A stretch of 64,000 nt of DNA. Origin: Ophioderma brevispina. Taxonomy: Eukaryota; Echinodermata; Ophiuroidea; Amphilepidida; Ophiodermatidae. The notes beneath the pieces were generated by a model that had not been told where the DNA came from, did not search any database, and saw only the letters and a list, made by a program, of their open reading frames with translations. Within the stretch, counting starts at the first letter, position 1. The number at the start of each line of letters is the position of its first letter. Shown piece after piece: positions 13,101 through 25,500 of the stretch. Location of the stretch: the NCBI GenBank assembly GCA_023653785.1, contig JAMKCH010022389.1, positions 47,753 to 111,752 of the forward strand, read 5' to 3'. The position numbers and the translations under genes are program-made.

Positions 13101-16100
13101 TAGCAGTGCAAAGTCCTCTTGCGTTCCAATTATTTTAAGCATTAAGGACATGGATTATGCCCACTAGGAATTTCATTTACATTCCTAGCAGTAGAAGAAA
13201 CAACAATGTTGATTGGATGATAGCGCACCCATCACAGTGGATAACTGCTCAGTTCATTGACATGTAATGGATGATATGATCCATGGTTTTGAGAGTACCA
13301 TTATGTTTTCAAGCCCAGAAAGCACACACTATGAGTTAAAATTTGCTCATCAACCAAGGGCACAGTTCAGTGGGGTTGTACGTGTACATGCATGATATGA
13401 ACTGATCTTGTGTTATTCTAGGTATAATTATTATACAAAACACTCAGTGTTGTGTTTTCTAAAAACTGTTGAATGAAAGCTATTGAACTGTGCCATAGGA
13501 GTTGATTCTCATGCCTCCTAGGTGTCATAGCATTGTTTGTAAATTTTTTTCCTGTAAGTGAATTTTGTCATCGCGGTGCAATGGACTGTGGTTAAAATAT
13601 TTGAATCTATTTGATACCAAGGGGCACTCACCTATTGAATGGAAATGCTGTATAAGGCGGCCCATTTTTCAAACCAGTGGTATTTCAAAATTAAGGTTGA
13701 CGCATTGAGTATGGTTGATGCCTGAAAATATATACTGTGGTGATATTATCTCTCTAATATACAAGGGGTTTCCTATGATCTCTGAGTATTTACACTAACA
13801 TATTAAGTACTAACATCCTCGCGAAGCCGGAGGTTGTCTTTTTAAAGACATTCTGTTAACAATTCATTTCAGTCATGCGGGCCGTCATGTTGCATGGTCG
13901 AGCTATGATTTTGTGTTTTCATAACAGGGTGTTTCTCGGACTTTGCATTTAATGTCTCGGACTTTGTGTTGCTATAACATTGTGTCTCTACTTATATGAC
14001 TTTATGTCTCTATGCTTTGTGTGTTTATTTAATATTGTGTTTCTGTGACTGCGTCTTTATTGACTTTGTGTTTCTATAAACTTTGGCGTTTTCTTACGTT
14101 AAAACTCAGTGTTTTTTACTTTGTATTTTTATAAAACTGTGATGTGTCAAAATAAAAGAAATATAGAGGGAGTCCAAGTCTGAATTGATGGTTGGTACAT
14201 AATTCACATATCTACCTGGCATGTCAGTGAAACTTTGAAATATGACCGATTTTTTTTAATGAAAACAAACAACAAAACACCAATAAATTAAAAATATTTG
14301 TAACAAAAATGGATTCAGACGTGTAAAAAACTAGTCTACACAAGGACAAGGTTGGTGGGGAACCTTCACCAAACATTTTTTTCATTTTATTATTTTTTAT
14401 TTTTTAAATTTCTTTTACAATTCGAAATCTGCTAAGCACGAATATTGAATTATAAAATGAATCCAGTCCAGGCTGGTTAATAGATGTAAATAGCGACTCA
14501 GGAATATGTAAAAACATCTAATATGTAGCCATATATGAGCTTCACTGAGAAATTTCCCCTGGGTCATAGAAAAAGTGTTACCTTCTCAGAAGAAACCTTC
14601 AAAGATTCTTTAAGAACTCAAAAATGGTTCTCAAAATATGATGGAGAAACATTTTGGTTCTATAAAGAACCTTTTTTGTACTTCAAATGTTTCCGAACTT
14701 CTCTCTTGAAACTTATAAAAATTTTCTTCAAAGATTTGGAAGAATCGAAAAAGTTCTTTTGGAACCAACACGATTCAGTATCATATTTGGGGATTTTTTG
14801 GTTCTGTAGAGAACCTTAAGCAGCATTTTCTTATTAACTGATGTTTAACCACTTGCTTATTCATCTGAAATTGTATTTTTGCTATAATTATTTATGTACA
14901 CAGTATGCATTTGTATATCTTTATTTTGCACAGGGAAAGAAATCCATATCATTGTGTTTGGGCTGTGAAGCCCATTTTTCTTTCCTGAGTTACTATTTTG
15001 ACTCATGCTTTAATTAGTAACTCAAAAAAAATATTTATTATTATTATTATTTTAAGGTTCTCATGAGAAGATAACTTTTGGTCCTTTTGGTTCCTCAGGT
15101 TGTATTGCAAGTTAGGTCTAATTATATAGGGCTAATATTTCGGTATCATTATTTGATGTTAATACACCTCTTATATTTTTTCAATTTCAAAAACATCGTG
15201 CTGTAGTCAAGAATGTTGCCCTCATGAGTTGAAAATGTCTGGTTTGGCCAGTAACGAGATTGCCGCATGCATACTGCGTTTGAATCTTGAGAGTCTCACC
15301 ATAAAGGTCGTCCGATTTTAATCGGAAAAAAAAAAAGAAAAAAAAATAACATTTATATCCGTGGTCTTGTGTGTCTCTATTCATGTCTGTCAAACATGAG
15401 TTGATACATTTAGTTGAACTTTATGTTTAAATTGAGCAGAAGTTCTTTGTGCAAACATGGATCAAGTTCCTCATTAATTGGTATTAGTTCGTGGGATCAA
15501 AGAGAGATGCTTGCATAAGACAGTGGACGGCATATCGGCGAAGTAATGATTTCCTGCGCATACTAGTTGTCTAATTATACCTTTCAATACTCTGGGTATG
15601 TCAAGTGCAAAAAAGTTGAACATGATGAAACATGAATAAGTTATCCACAATTCTTTTCCGAAATATCAGTGACCAGTCAGTAGATATACATCATGCAGCA
15701 TTGACTCGAGGCAAATAATAGCAATGTTGATAACCAGTAAATCCACTCGGTATGAGAGGATAAAGCCCACAATGACTTTTCAACTGTTTGGAAATAACAA
15801 TGGCTCTTGTTACTTCCATATAAAAAGGGATTTCAGTGCTCATCAACTGATTAAGATTGAGCTATTTTTCTTTCATGACGCAAGCACAGATACTCGTCCT
15901 CGTTCAGCAATAAATAAATCTTAGGCTTCTACTACTGTGCGTTCAATAAACCTAGACCATATATTAGGTCATTCATTTCCGAAAAGGAAACAAAGATGAA
16001 CAAAAAATATACAAGGAAGTTTGTTGGCAGACTGAGACCTAAATCTTTGTGCAGAAACAAAACTTAATTACAGTAACTTGTCGCGTAACCCCGTTTCTTT

Positions 16101-19100
16101 TGAATTTAACGTGTTGTTAGCATATGTCGCTAGACCCCCTTCTTTGTATTTTTCTAAATACCTAGTGGTTAAATGCATAGAAATGAGTATCGCAGTAGTC
16201 GTAAGTTATGGAATCTTGGTTCCTGCACAAAAATTGTTAGGTCACAGTTACAAGAAACAGATCCACCGTGAGTTTTGTTCACATTAGGATTCTTTTTTTA
16301 AATAAATACGGAAAATTACAGTCAAAATTATGAAACTCACAGTAAAACCTCCAAAGTTTTTATTTTGTTCCGAGAACGAGGCAGCTCAATCCAAACTGGA
16401 TAGACGTTTCATATAGAAGTCCCAAGTATACAAAAGAGTTGCATTGATTGCCGTGCTGCGCGACTGCACAAACATCATACAGTGAAGGACGGAATCAAAG
16501 GCAATGCTCATTTGTTTTTACGTACTTGAGACTTCTATGTGAAACGTCTCCCCTAAACTGGATGGGGATACCCAGTCTATAAAAACCTGAATCTATTATT
16601 CACTTTCATGAAATGTTTGAAACTTAACAATTGCATCACCTAAATTCTGGAGTGAAGGCCAATCTTATTATTATTATTTATAGTGAATGGTTTACTTCTG
16701 GAGTAGTATGTAATCAAAATGAACAATTGTTCATTTGATCCCATGGCCAATATGTTTATGTAGTCTGTATGACTACCTGTTACAGTACTTTATTACTGCA
16801 AATAAAGAGAAATAACAGGTACTCTCATCTAATATTTTATTAATTCAAAAGTGTTGGAATTGAAGAATCATCTCCACTGTAAGTGTAGCTTTAATATTTA
16901 TATGATTGAATAACAGGGGACGGGTCGTAAATGGATAAAGACCATGACCGACCCCATACCCACGTGCCCAAACTGGATTGTGGTTTGCAGCACGTGTGAG
17001 GATTCGGGCCGTTAGTCGGTCCAGGACCATAAGCAGTTAAATTATCTCATTATTAAGTCGTTATTCAATATTTTTCTACTTCAAACGCCAAATCTAACGT
17101 TTTCATTGCAATCTTTTCTAACCCCCAGATAATTGAAGAAAATTTTACGCCTGGGTGGTGGTGGGGGTTGGGGTCGACCACGCTTTCGGATACAAGACGC
17201 GCGCCACACAAAAACGCACGCCAAGCAACTCCGAACCGGAGAACATAGCCATCAATACGATAAGAACAGTGTGTTTGTAAGGCCATGATTTTGCTAGTAT
17301 TTGAACAGAAACCACATACTTTCGACGTGTCAGTAATGCTCTACACTATGATTGCGTTTGCAGTCTAGACAATAATGCTCCCAATTCATACGACCTTGGC
17401 ACGACGATCGGCAAAGGCGTGTCTAAATCACTCGGAGCCAGAAGACCAACCCTTGAAAGAGTTACGAAAAAACGCATGCATATTTTGACAAAAGTAGGAT
17501 ATGAGTAGATGAAGCTTTTAATAAAATTGTTCATTATACTTGTTTAAAAAGTCACACTGACCACTCTAGCAACTACGAACATACACGGGCCCACGCTATT
17601 TTGGATGCCATATGAAAATATGCAAAAAAACATCGTGGATATTCTTTGCGCCGGTAAATTTGCAGAACAAACCACATGTATACCGCTGTTGTTGGAGTTT
17701 AGGAATCATTTTATTCTACGGGTTCGACTGGCGAAATCAACGATAAAGTGCATTTTTCCAAGCTTAAGGTTCACGTAGTAATAGTCTTGGGCTGTAACAT
17801 TATCCGTCAGCCAACAAGCTCGTTGAATCGAAATGGCCGTTGGCACTCTTGCCTTTTATTTATCTATTATCTATGTACTGCACGCATCATTGTTTCAGCA
17901 CTATTACCCTAATAGCCTCGTCTGACAGGTCACGCTAATTCCGTATGTTTACATTCAATACAGGACACTAAGTTCTGGAGGACTCCTGGTGCTTTTACAC
18001 CGGTCCTAAATCTCTTTCAATTCGAGGCATGCTAAAAAGATTTGTATCTTAAGTGGAATACTGTCGAAGTCCCGAAAAAAGTTTAGGCCTTTTACATCGA
18101 ATATTCGACGTCGTATATGAAGTAGCCTATAAACCGATGTGAATGGGATTAGTCATGGACTCATGGTGTGTCCATTATCATGAAATACAGTGTTCCCTGG
18201 ACTGAGTGTCCTACCTATACGCGGCCCATTCTCATGGTAGTTACCACACAGCTATACCGAGTAACATGGATTACCTACCCACTAGACACACTCGCCTGCC
18301 AGGATTCCGTGTATTTTTGCCGCATAGGATAGTGTACACACAGCGGCGTCCTCCCTCCCTCCCGTCGGAGTAGCTTAACGCCACTGATCCTATAACACAA
18401 GATCGGACCCTTTTCGTCTTCGCCTAAATTACACGGTGAACGATTTAACGCTGCTACGTCATCAAAAGCACTACATGGGGAATAGTTGCCGACATGCTCC
18501 AGTAGGTAAACACTGAAGCAGACGACGGCGGCTGACAGGCTGCAGAACTATAGGAATGATAACAAGGAGCCTACATTTTGAAGCAGTATTGCATTTACAT
18601 GAGAAAGAGTGGAAAATGAAGTGGGAAAAGGCGTTTTGCTATGAACTAACATTTATAATAACATGTGGTGAAAAGCGAGATCCTCTAATTTTGGGCAAAA
18701 AAGTTTTATTCGGCTCACTAAAAGAGCCATTGTTTGGGAAGTGGCAGCCATACTGTAAACCATATTACTTGTGACCCGGATCTTTTGTGTGTCTCCATCT
18801 TTCATCCATCCTTTTCTTTCTTTCCTTTTTTCCTATTCTTTCTTTCCTTTCTTTTTTCCTATTCTTTTTTTCTTTCTTTCATTTTCTTTTTTTCCTTTTT
18901 TCCTATTCTTTCTTTCTTTTTTTTTTTCCTATTCTTCTTTTTTCTATTTTTTCCTATCTTTTCTTTTTTCTTTTTTCCTATTCTTTCCTTTTTCCTATTC
19001 TTCTTTTGTTCCTATTTTTTTCCTATTCTTTTTCTTTTTTCTTTTTTTTTTTTTTCCTATTCTTTCTTTTTCCTATTCCTTTCCTTTTTCTTTTTTCCTA

Positions 19101-19362
19101 TTCTTTCTTTCTTTTTTCCTATTCTTTCTTCTTTTTTCCTATTCTTTTTCTTTTTCTATTTTTAAACAAAATTTTTCTATTTTTTTTCCCTATTCGTTTC
19201 GTTTTTCCTATTCCATTTTTCCTATTTTTCCTATTCTTTTTCTATTCTTCCTTTTTTTCTCCCTATTCTTTTTTCTTTTTCCTATTTTGCTTCTCGTTTC
19301 TTATTTTTTCCTATTTTTTCTTTTTTCTTTCCCTATTCTTTCTTTCTTTTTTCTATTCTTTT

Positions 19363-19398
<36 letters not shown>

Positions 19399-19526
19399 CC
19401 TTTTTCTTTCCTTCTTTCTTTCTTTCTTTTTTCCATCTTCTTTTCTTTGTCTTTTTCCTCTTCTTTCTTTTTCCTATTCTTCCCTCTTTTTTTCCTCTTA
19501 CTATTTTCTTTCGTTTTTTTTTTTTT

Positions 19527-19568
<42 letters not shown>

Positions 19569-22500
19569 CCTTCTCCTGTTCTTCTTTCTTTCTTTTTTAA
19601 ACAAAACTAGAGTTTGTTCTACATTTAAATTGGTAACCGATGTGGTAGCTGTGAATCTACTTTTTCCACCTTCCCAATGATATCAATTTATCTATAGATT
19701 GAAAATACAAATATTTTTTTCAGTTTTTTAATTTTTTGTTTTTTTCAACATTTTAATTTAAAACTTGCTTGAATTTTAATCACAAACCCGAGCGGGACCA
19801 TACTAAGATTTAGTGCTTTGCAGTTTTAGTGTAAAGGGCCCGAATATAAAGATTTAGTGCCTTTTTTAGCCAATGAACGTTCTATTTGAAACTTCTTTAT
19901 TTTCAGATATATTTGTGATTACTAAAGATTAATAAATTTTAAAATTTAGGCTTGCCCGAGGTCATGAAATCTGTAGACTTTATCAAGGATTTATTTTGGT
20001 GCGGTACTTCAAAAAAATGGACTTTTTCTTAGTAAGAGTGGCACCCTACCCCTCCCCCCATGGTCCCTTCGTCAATTAAAAAAGATACTGAAAAAGCTTC
20101 GATTTCCCCTATACCACCCCATGCCATGCATAAATGGCAAACAATGCATGCTGGCTACTGCGCAAGTCACAACAAACATATTCAATCAATCAGCACACCA
20201 TCACCTCACCGTCAAACACGCATATTATTTTGTCCATTAATTTATGGGGAAAATGAAGTCTTATTCTTACTTTTGGTAGGTCTATACCATCACCTAATAG
20301 TGTCAATGAGTCCAGAAGTTGACGTCATTGAGACAAACACAATGTACGGTACACATACCTGACAGTGCTTCGGCCAAGTCTACAAATACACTGACGCTGT
20401 ACCACTCACTATCTAACAACAGTTCATTGTTCAAACAAATTAACTAATATTAATTTTTTTTTCGTACCTCTGATTGTCTTTAGGGAATCGAAAAGAGACA
20501 AGAAATGGAAATTTGTGCTTTTGGGGGGTTGATTGAGCAATTAAAGCTGAAACACTTAGACTTCCGATCTACTCGCCATTGCTTCTGCAAGTATTATACG
20601 AGAGATGTTTACGTATTTTACCTACCTGACGCTTGGAAGCGCCCTTCCCATGAACATCCACTTCCGTTTACACAAAAATAGGAGGAGTGTCCAGTCTTGT
20701 GTTATGCGGATATTGCTATATGGTTTACACCGGCTCTCAGCACGCGCAGTATTTCTCATGGCCAATTTTGTTTTTTAGTTATTTTTGGCGTATATTTGCA
20801 TTTTTTATTCATGTGCGTGTATATGGGGGGGGTTTGTTGATGCCGCCGATTTGAATTTCGTAATGTTTTCCTTAAAAAAAAAAACGTTCAAAAATGCTAA
20901 ACAGAGGAACAAGTGTATAGCGCCCTCATTTCAGAAACAATTGTCATCAATCTCAAAAGGCGTCGTGGTAACGCGAGTAGCTACGTGGTAGCTGCTTGTC
21001 TACTGCCTATGAGAAAGCCATTAAAGGCATAACAGTATTGCCGCAACCGTTGCGAGAAAGTAGCAACGCGTTGCGACATTTCGGCAACGCGGAGTGCGAC
21101 ATTTCAGCAACCGGTGCGGTGTCGGCAATCAAATCATGAATTCTGTGACGTATTTCAAAAAATAGCCACAACGCGTTGCAAAGATTCTAGCAACGCGTTG
21201 TGGAAAACTCACAACGCGTTTGCAGCCCTTCACAACGGCGTTGCGAGATCAACCAAACGCGTTGTGAGCTTTTACAACGCGGTGCGAAAGGGCCACAAGC
21301 ATAAGGGTCATAAAACGTATTGCCGCAACGCGTTTGTGAGAAAAGTAGCAACGCGTTGCGACATTTCGGCAACGCGTTTGCTGTGTCGGCCAAATCAAAA
21401 ATCATGAATTTCTGTGACGTATTTCAAAAATATAGATCCACACGGCGTTGCGGCAACATATGTATGACCCGTATGCTTTCACGACGCGTTGCAAACCTTC
21501 ACGACGCGTTGCGAGCTTCACAAGCGTTTGCAAACTTACCAACGAGTTGTGGAGCAATAAGGGTGATAACGTATTGCCTGCGCATAAGGTTTGGCAACCG
21601 CGGTGTGAAAGGTCGCAAAAGCGTTGTGAGGATTTATTTATTTTTGAAAATACTCACAGAAATTCATGATTTGAGTGGCCGACCTCGCAACAAACGCGTT
21701 GCTGAAATGTCGCAACGGCGTTGCTGAAATTCGCAACGCGTTGCCGAAATGTCGCAACGCGTTGTGACTTTCTCACATTCGCGTTCCGCAATACGTTATG
21801 TCCCTGATGGGCTTTTAACCTTAGCAAACGCGTTGCGAAGCTTTGCAACGCGTTGTGAAGCTCGGCAACGCGTCGTGAAGGTTTGCAACGCGTTGCAAAG
21901 AATCTAGCAACGCGGTGTGGGTCTATTTTTGAAAAATACGGCACAGAAATTCTGATTTTGACAATGGCCGGACACAGCAACGCGTTGACTGAAATGCCGC
22001 AACGAGTTGCCGAAATGTCGCAAACCGTTGCTACTTTCTCGCAACGCGTGCAGCAATACGTTATGGCCTTTATGGTTGCAAATACTCCGGTACTGTCTAC
22101 ACAAAACATCAACCCTTATCCACCTTTGTGGGCAACTCAGGGTCGCCATTAGGGTAGGTACAGCAGAGTAGCCACATCAATGTATACCTATATCTGTGTA
22201 CGTTGTAAGTCGTACGTGCAGCTACTGCCCATCGCAATTAGCCCAAGGGTGTACTGTGCAGTAGTGCCGCGATAGACATGGTGTAGATGCAGTATAGACT
22301 AACCCACGCGTGTGTAAGAAAATGGCCGTGTTTGTGTTCTCCATTGTTTACTGTACGCATATTTACTGTATTTCAGCACAAGGCCTCTGGGCTGTTCTTG
22401 GTTAACTTCTTAGAATGGGCACGGACACGCTTATTTTCGCTGATTAACAATAAGACAAACGAAGAGCGAGGGGTGGGACGCGTTTTCGCACCCTACCAAA

Positions 22501-25500
22501 GTTTAAAGTTCTATATTGATAAAAAAAAATTAGAATGCGCACTACTTCTGTGTTAAAGAAAACGTCACACACGCCATAGCAACTACGACATACTATAACC
22601 CACCCTTATTGTGTAGAAGCCAGTTTGAAAAATCTGCAAAAAAAAACATCGTGCCTGATCCTTGCGACGATAAACTTTCCGCACAAACCACATGCCTGAT
22701 TATGTTCTTGGAAGGATCATTTTATAACTAAGGGTCGCCTGGCGAAATGAAACGAGAAGAAAGTGCATTTTCCATGCTGCCGTAAGTTCGTGTGATGGGC
22801 TGGGCGGTAACATTTAAGCGTTTCCACCAGTGAGACTCGTTGAATCTATGTACTATCGTTGTTTTTTATTTTCTCATTTTAATACAAGAAAATTGGGTGC
22901 CGAGGTCCCAAAACCTTATTTACGCGACCAAAAGTATTCGGACAAACCAACAGCTCAATGACCTACCGGCCATTCGAACAAACAGTAAGTTACTTCAATG
23001 AATTCATGCAGGCTCAGTATAGATAGTTTCTATCAAATAAATATAGAACATAGAGAAACATGTACTCCAGGAAGGAGGAATAGCCACTGGGGGATTGTGT
23101 CAATTATATTACTCCTGACATATGGATTAAATAAAAGAGCGTTGATAGGCTGGTAATAGTGATGAAAAGGTTGAATTCATATAACATTCATAATAACAGA
23201 TACAGCGTGCAAATAATGGACCCCAAATTAAATGGAACGTCTATCTTGGACAATCATCTGCCAAGTTAGTCGATTTATAACGCCTCGACCTGTGAGGGAA
23301 ATAGGCAAAAAAGAAGGGTTAGGTCCAGAACAGAGAGGAACTTCCGGTACTATGATACCTGAAAAACGCGCACTACGGAACTTTCGAAATTAATAATCAG
23401 ATATTTCAATGTTAACATGTACCTAACAAGATAAACGAAACTATTCTGAGTGCAGAAAACTACGGAATGAAAATATGGAACTGAACTATGTGATTCCTAT
23501 ATACGGTGGTATATTGAGTGAGGGCAATTTTTTTTTTTTTTTTTTTTTAATTTTTTAGTTTTTTTGTGTGTTTTACGCCATAGAAAAAAACGCCTCACAG
23601 ACTCGTTAATGGTTTAATTGGGCCCGAAATCGGCCTTTTTGTGGTAAAGGAGTTCCGTAACCTGACCAATCTGACACACTTTTTTCTGACACATTATGAA
23701 TCGGACATCCTTCACGCGAATAAAGCACAGATGATTCCGTTAAGTTCTTGAATTCTTAAGTAGTTCAGAAAAAAGTGTGTCAGATGGTAAGGGGTGCGGA
23801 AAACTCCCCTGTTATAATTATTTAGCTAAGCTGTTTTCAAGCGGGCTCTGTTCGTAAATGATTTAGGCTTTATTTGATTAGCTATACTAAATGCCTTAAA
23901 TATATAAACGTATTCAATAACTTTTACATGTACAGTAAATCAAAAAATACCATTCGAATCCCAGATGAAATCCGCATTATTCGCCGAGCCTCCGATGTTT
24001 TAAAAATATCCACATGGATGTCAAGATTTCAAAGCTTTTCAAGGTTATATTTACCAGAAATACAAATGAGTATTTCATTGCAACAAAGATGTTATCAATT
24101 CCTGTTCCTGTTGTGACCTGGGCACCTCACGGTTGATCGTGGTCTGGTGCATTTGTTACCTGGAGCACGTTGGTAACAGGCACTGGACACAGAGATAAAA
24201 CGTGCCCGGCGCGGCGACTGCTGGTTAACCTGTAACTCATACACATGCGGTCGGCAGGTGATCTGAGCCTCCGTTACTGCCCATATTTTATCCTAAAAAA
24301 TTCCAGATATTCACAATGAGTCATCCATGTGATGATGACGATGATGGTGAAAGTTATTTACTTTTTATTTATTATTTTAAGCAATGGAAAGGGTGCCGGG
24401 TTAGTATGGAAAAATGTTCGTACATATACATTGGGATGTATAATATATATTGCTATATATATTGCCATCAAGCCCCTTGTTTACTTGTTGTTTACTCTGC
24501 TATTCTGCCATACCCAGTTCCTAACTACATTTTTACTACTCAATGACCCCAAGCCCCCCCCTTACACATTTTCTACCATTTTCACAAGACATTCAAGGCA
24601 TTTACATTCAGATGTTGGTAGGCACATACCCGTCACTTTGCAAGCAATATACATTCTCTACACCTAATCTTTATGAACGCATTAATATAGCAACCTAAGC
24701 AAATTCAGGTTCATACGCATTTCTATAGCAAAAATGGCTTTATGACGAACAACTCTATACCACAATCACTGAAAATTGACCGAAAATCATGGGCACACAA
24801 CCAAACAGCATAAAGGATACTGGACACTTAAAAAAGTGAATTTACAATTTTAGTATTTACTTAAAAATCACTATTTTGAATGTGATCAACAACATTTGGT
24901 TGTATGGTTCTTGATGGTACTTGAGTAATTCTATCCCGAATTGATTTTTGCTTCTGGCAAAGCTTGGCAATGCCAATTTGTATTTCGAAAAATAAAAGGC
25001 ATATAAATAAAACCTCGTCCTTGAATATGTTTGTGGGAATTTTCATCGTTGAGGTCGTAGTAATGTGAAAATTGCCAGACGATAGCGGCCAAGTCTCTTT
25101 CAATACAGCAACTCACCAAAAGGAGTCAAAACAGATTACACTGGCAAATACAGACACAGACCACGCTTTAATGTAGGGCGGTCATGGGTTTCCTGTGACC
25201 CACGTATGACCTTGTCCTCGTCCGTTATACAAAATATCCCTTTATAACATATCACACAAATTTGAAAAAACAAAATCGTCAAGATTTCGCTTGTATACCT
25301 GTTAAGCCAATGACGACGTCAAAATTTCAGATTTCTTGGCTATCATGTGCCTATTATGAAATTACAGACTCATAATTTCTTACTCTCGGCACAAAATTGC
25401 TTGTCATTTCTACAGAATATTTTTCCAAAATTTCTCAAAGTGCAGCATTCTCCACATTTGCTTATATTTTCTTTTGGTGTTTTCAATCTGTTATGTAGTG

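Larger units (their letters stand above)
14150..18780. other. Intronic DNA of the SHIPPO gene, mostly featureless
   Basis: Apart from the GGTTCT-type repeat, one inverted repeat and the first 290-bp direct repeat listed separately, no exon in the required phase or other structure was recognised. 18130-18560 is GC-richer but holds nothing identifiable. Confidence 0.5.

Noticed and set aside
18734..19680. Open frames of 143-297 codons full of F, S and L
   Set aside because: They are products of the polypyrimidine tract; every frame is open because T/C-only DNA has no stop codons on that strand.
21114..22152. Several open frames rich in Arg, Cys, Asn, Ala and Val
   Set aside because: They arise from the CAACGCGTTG repeats in different frames on both strands.
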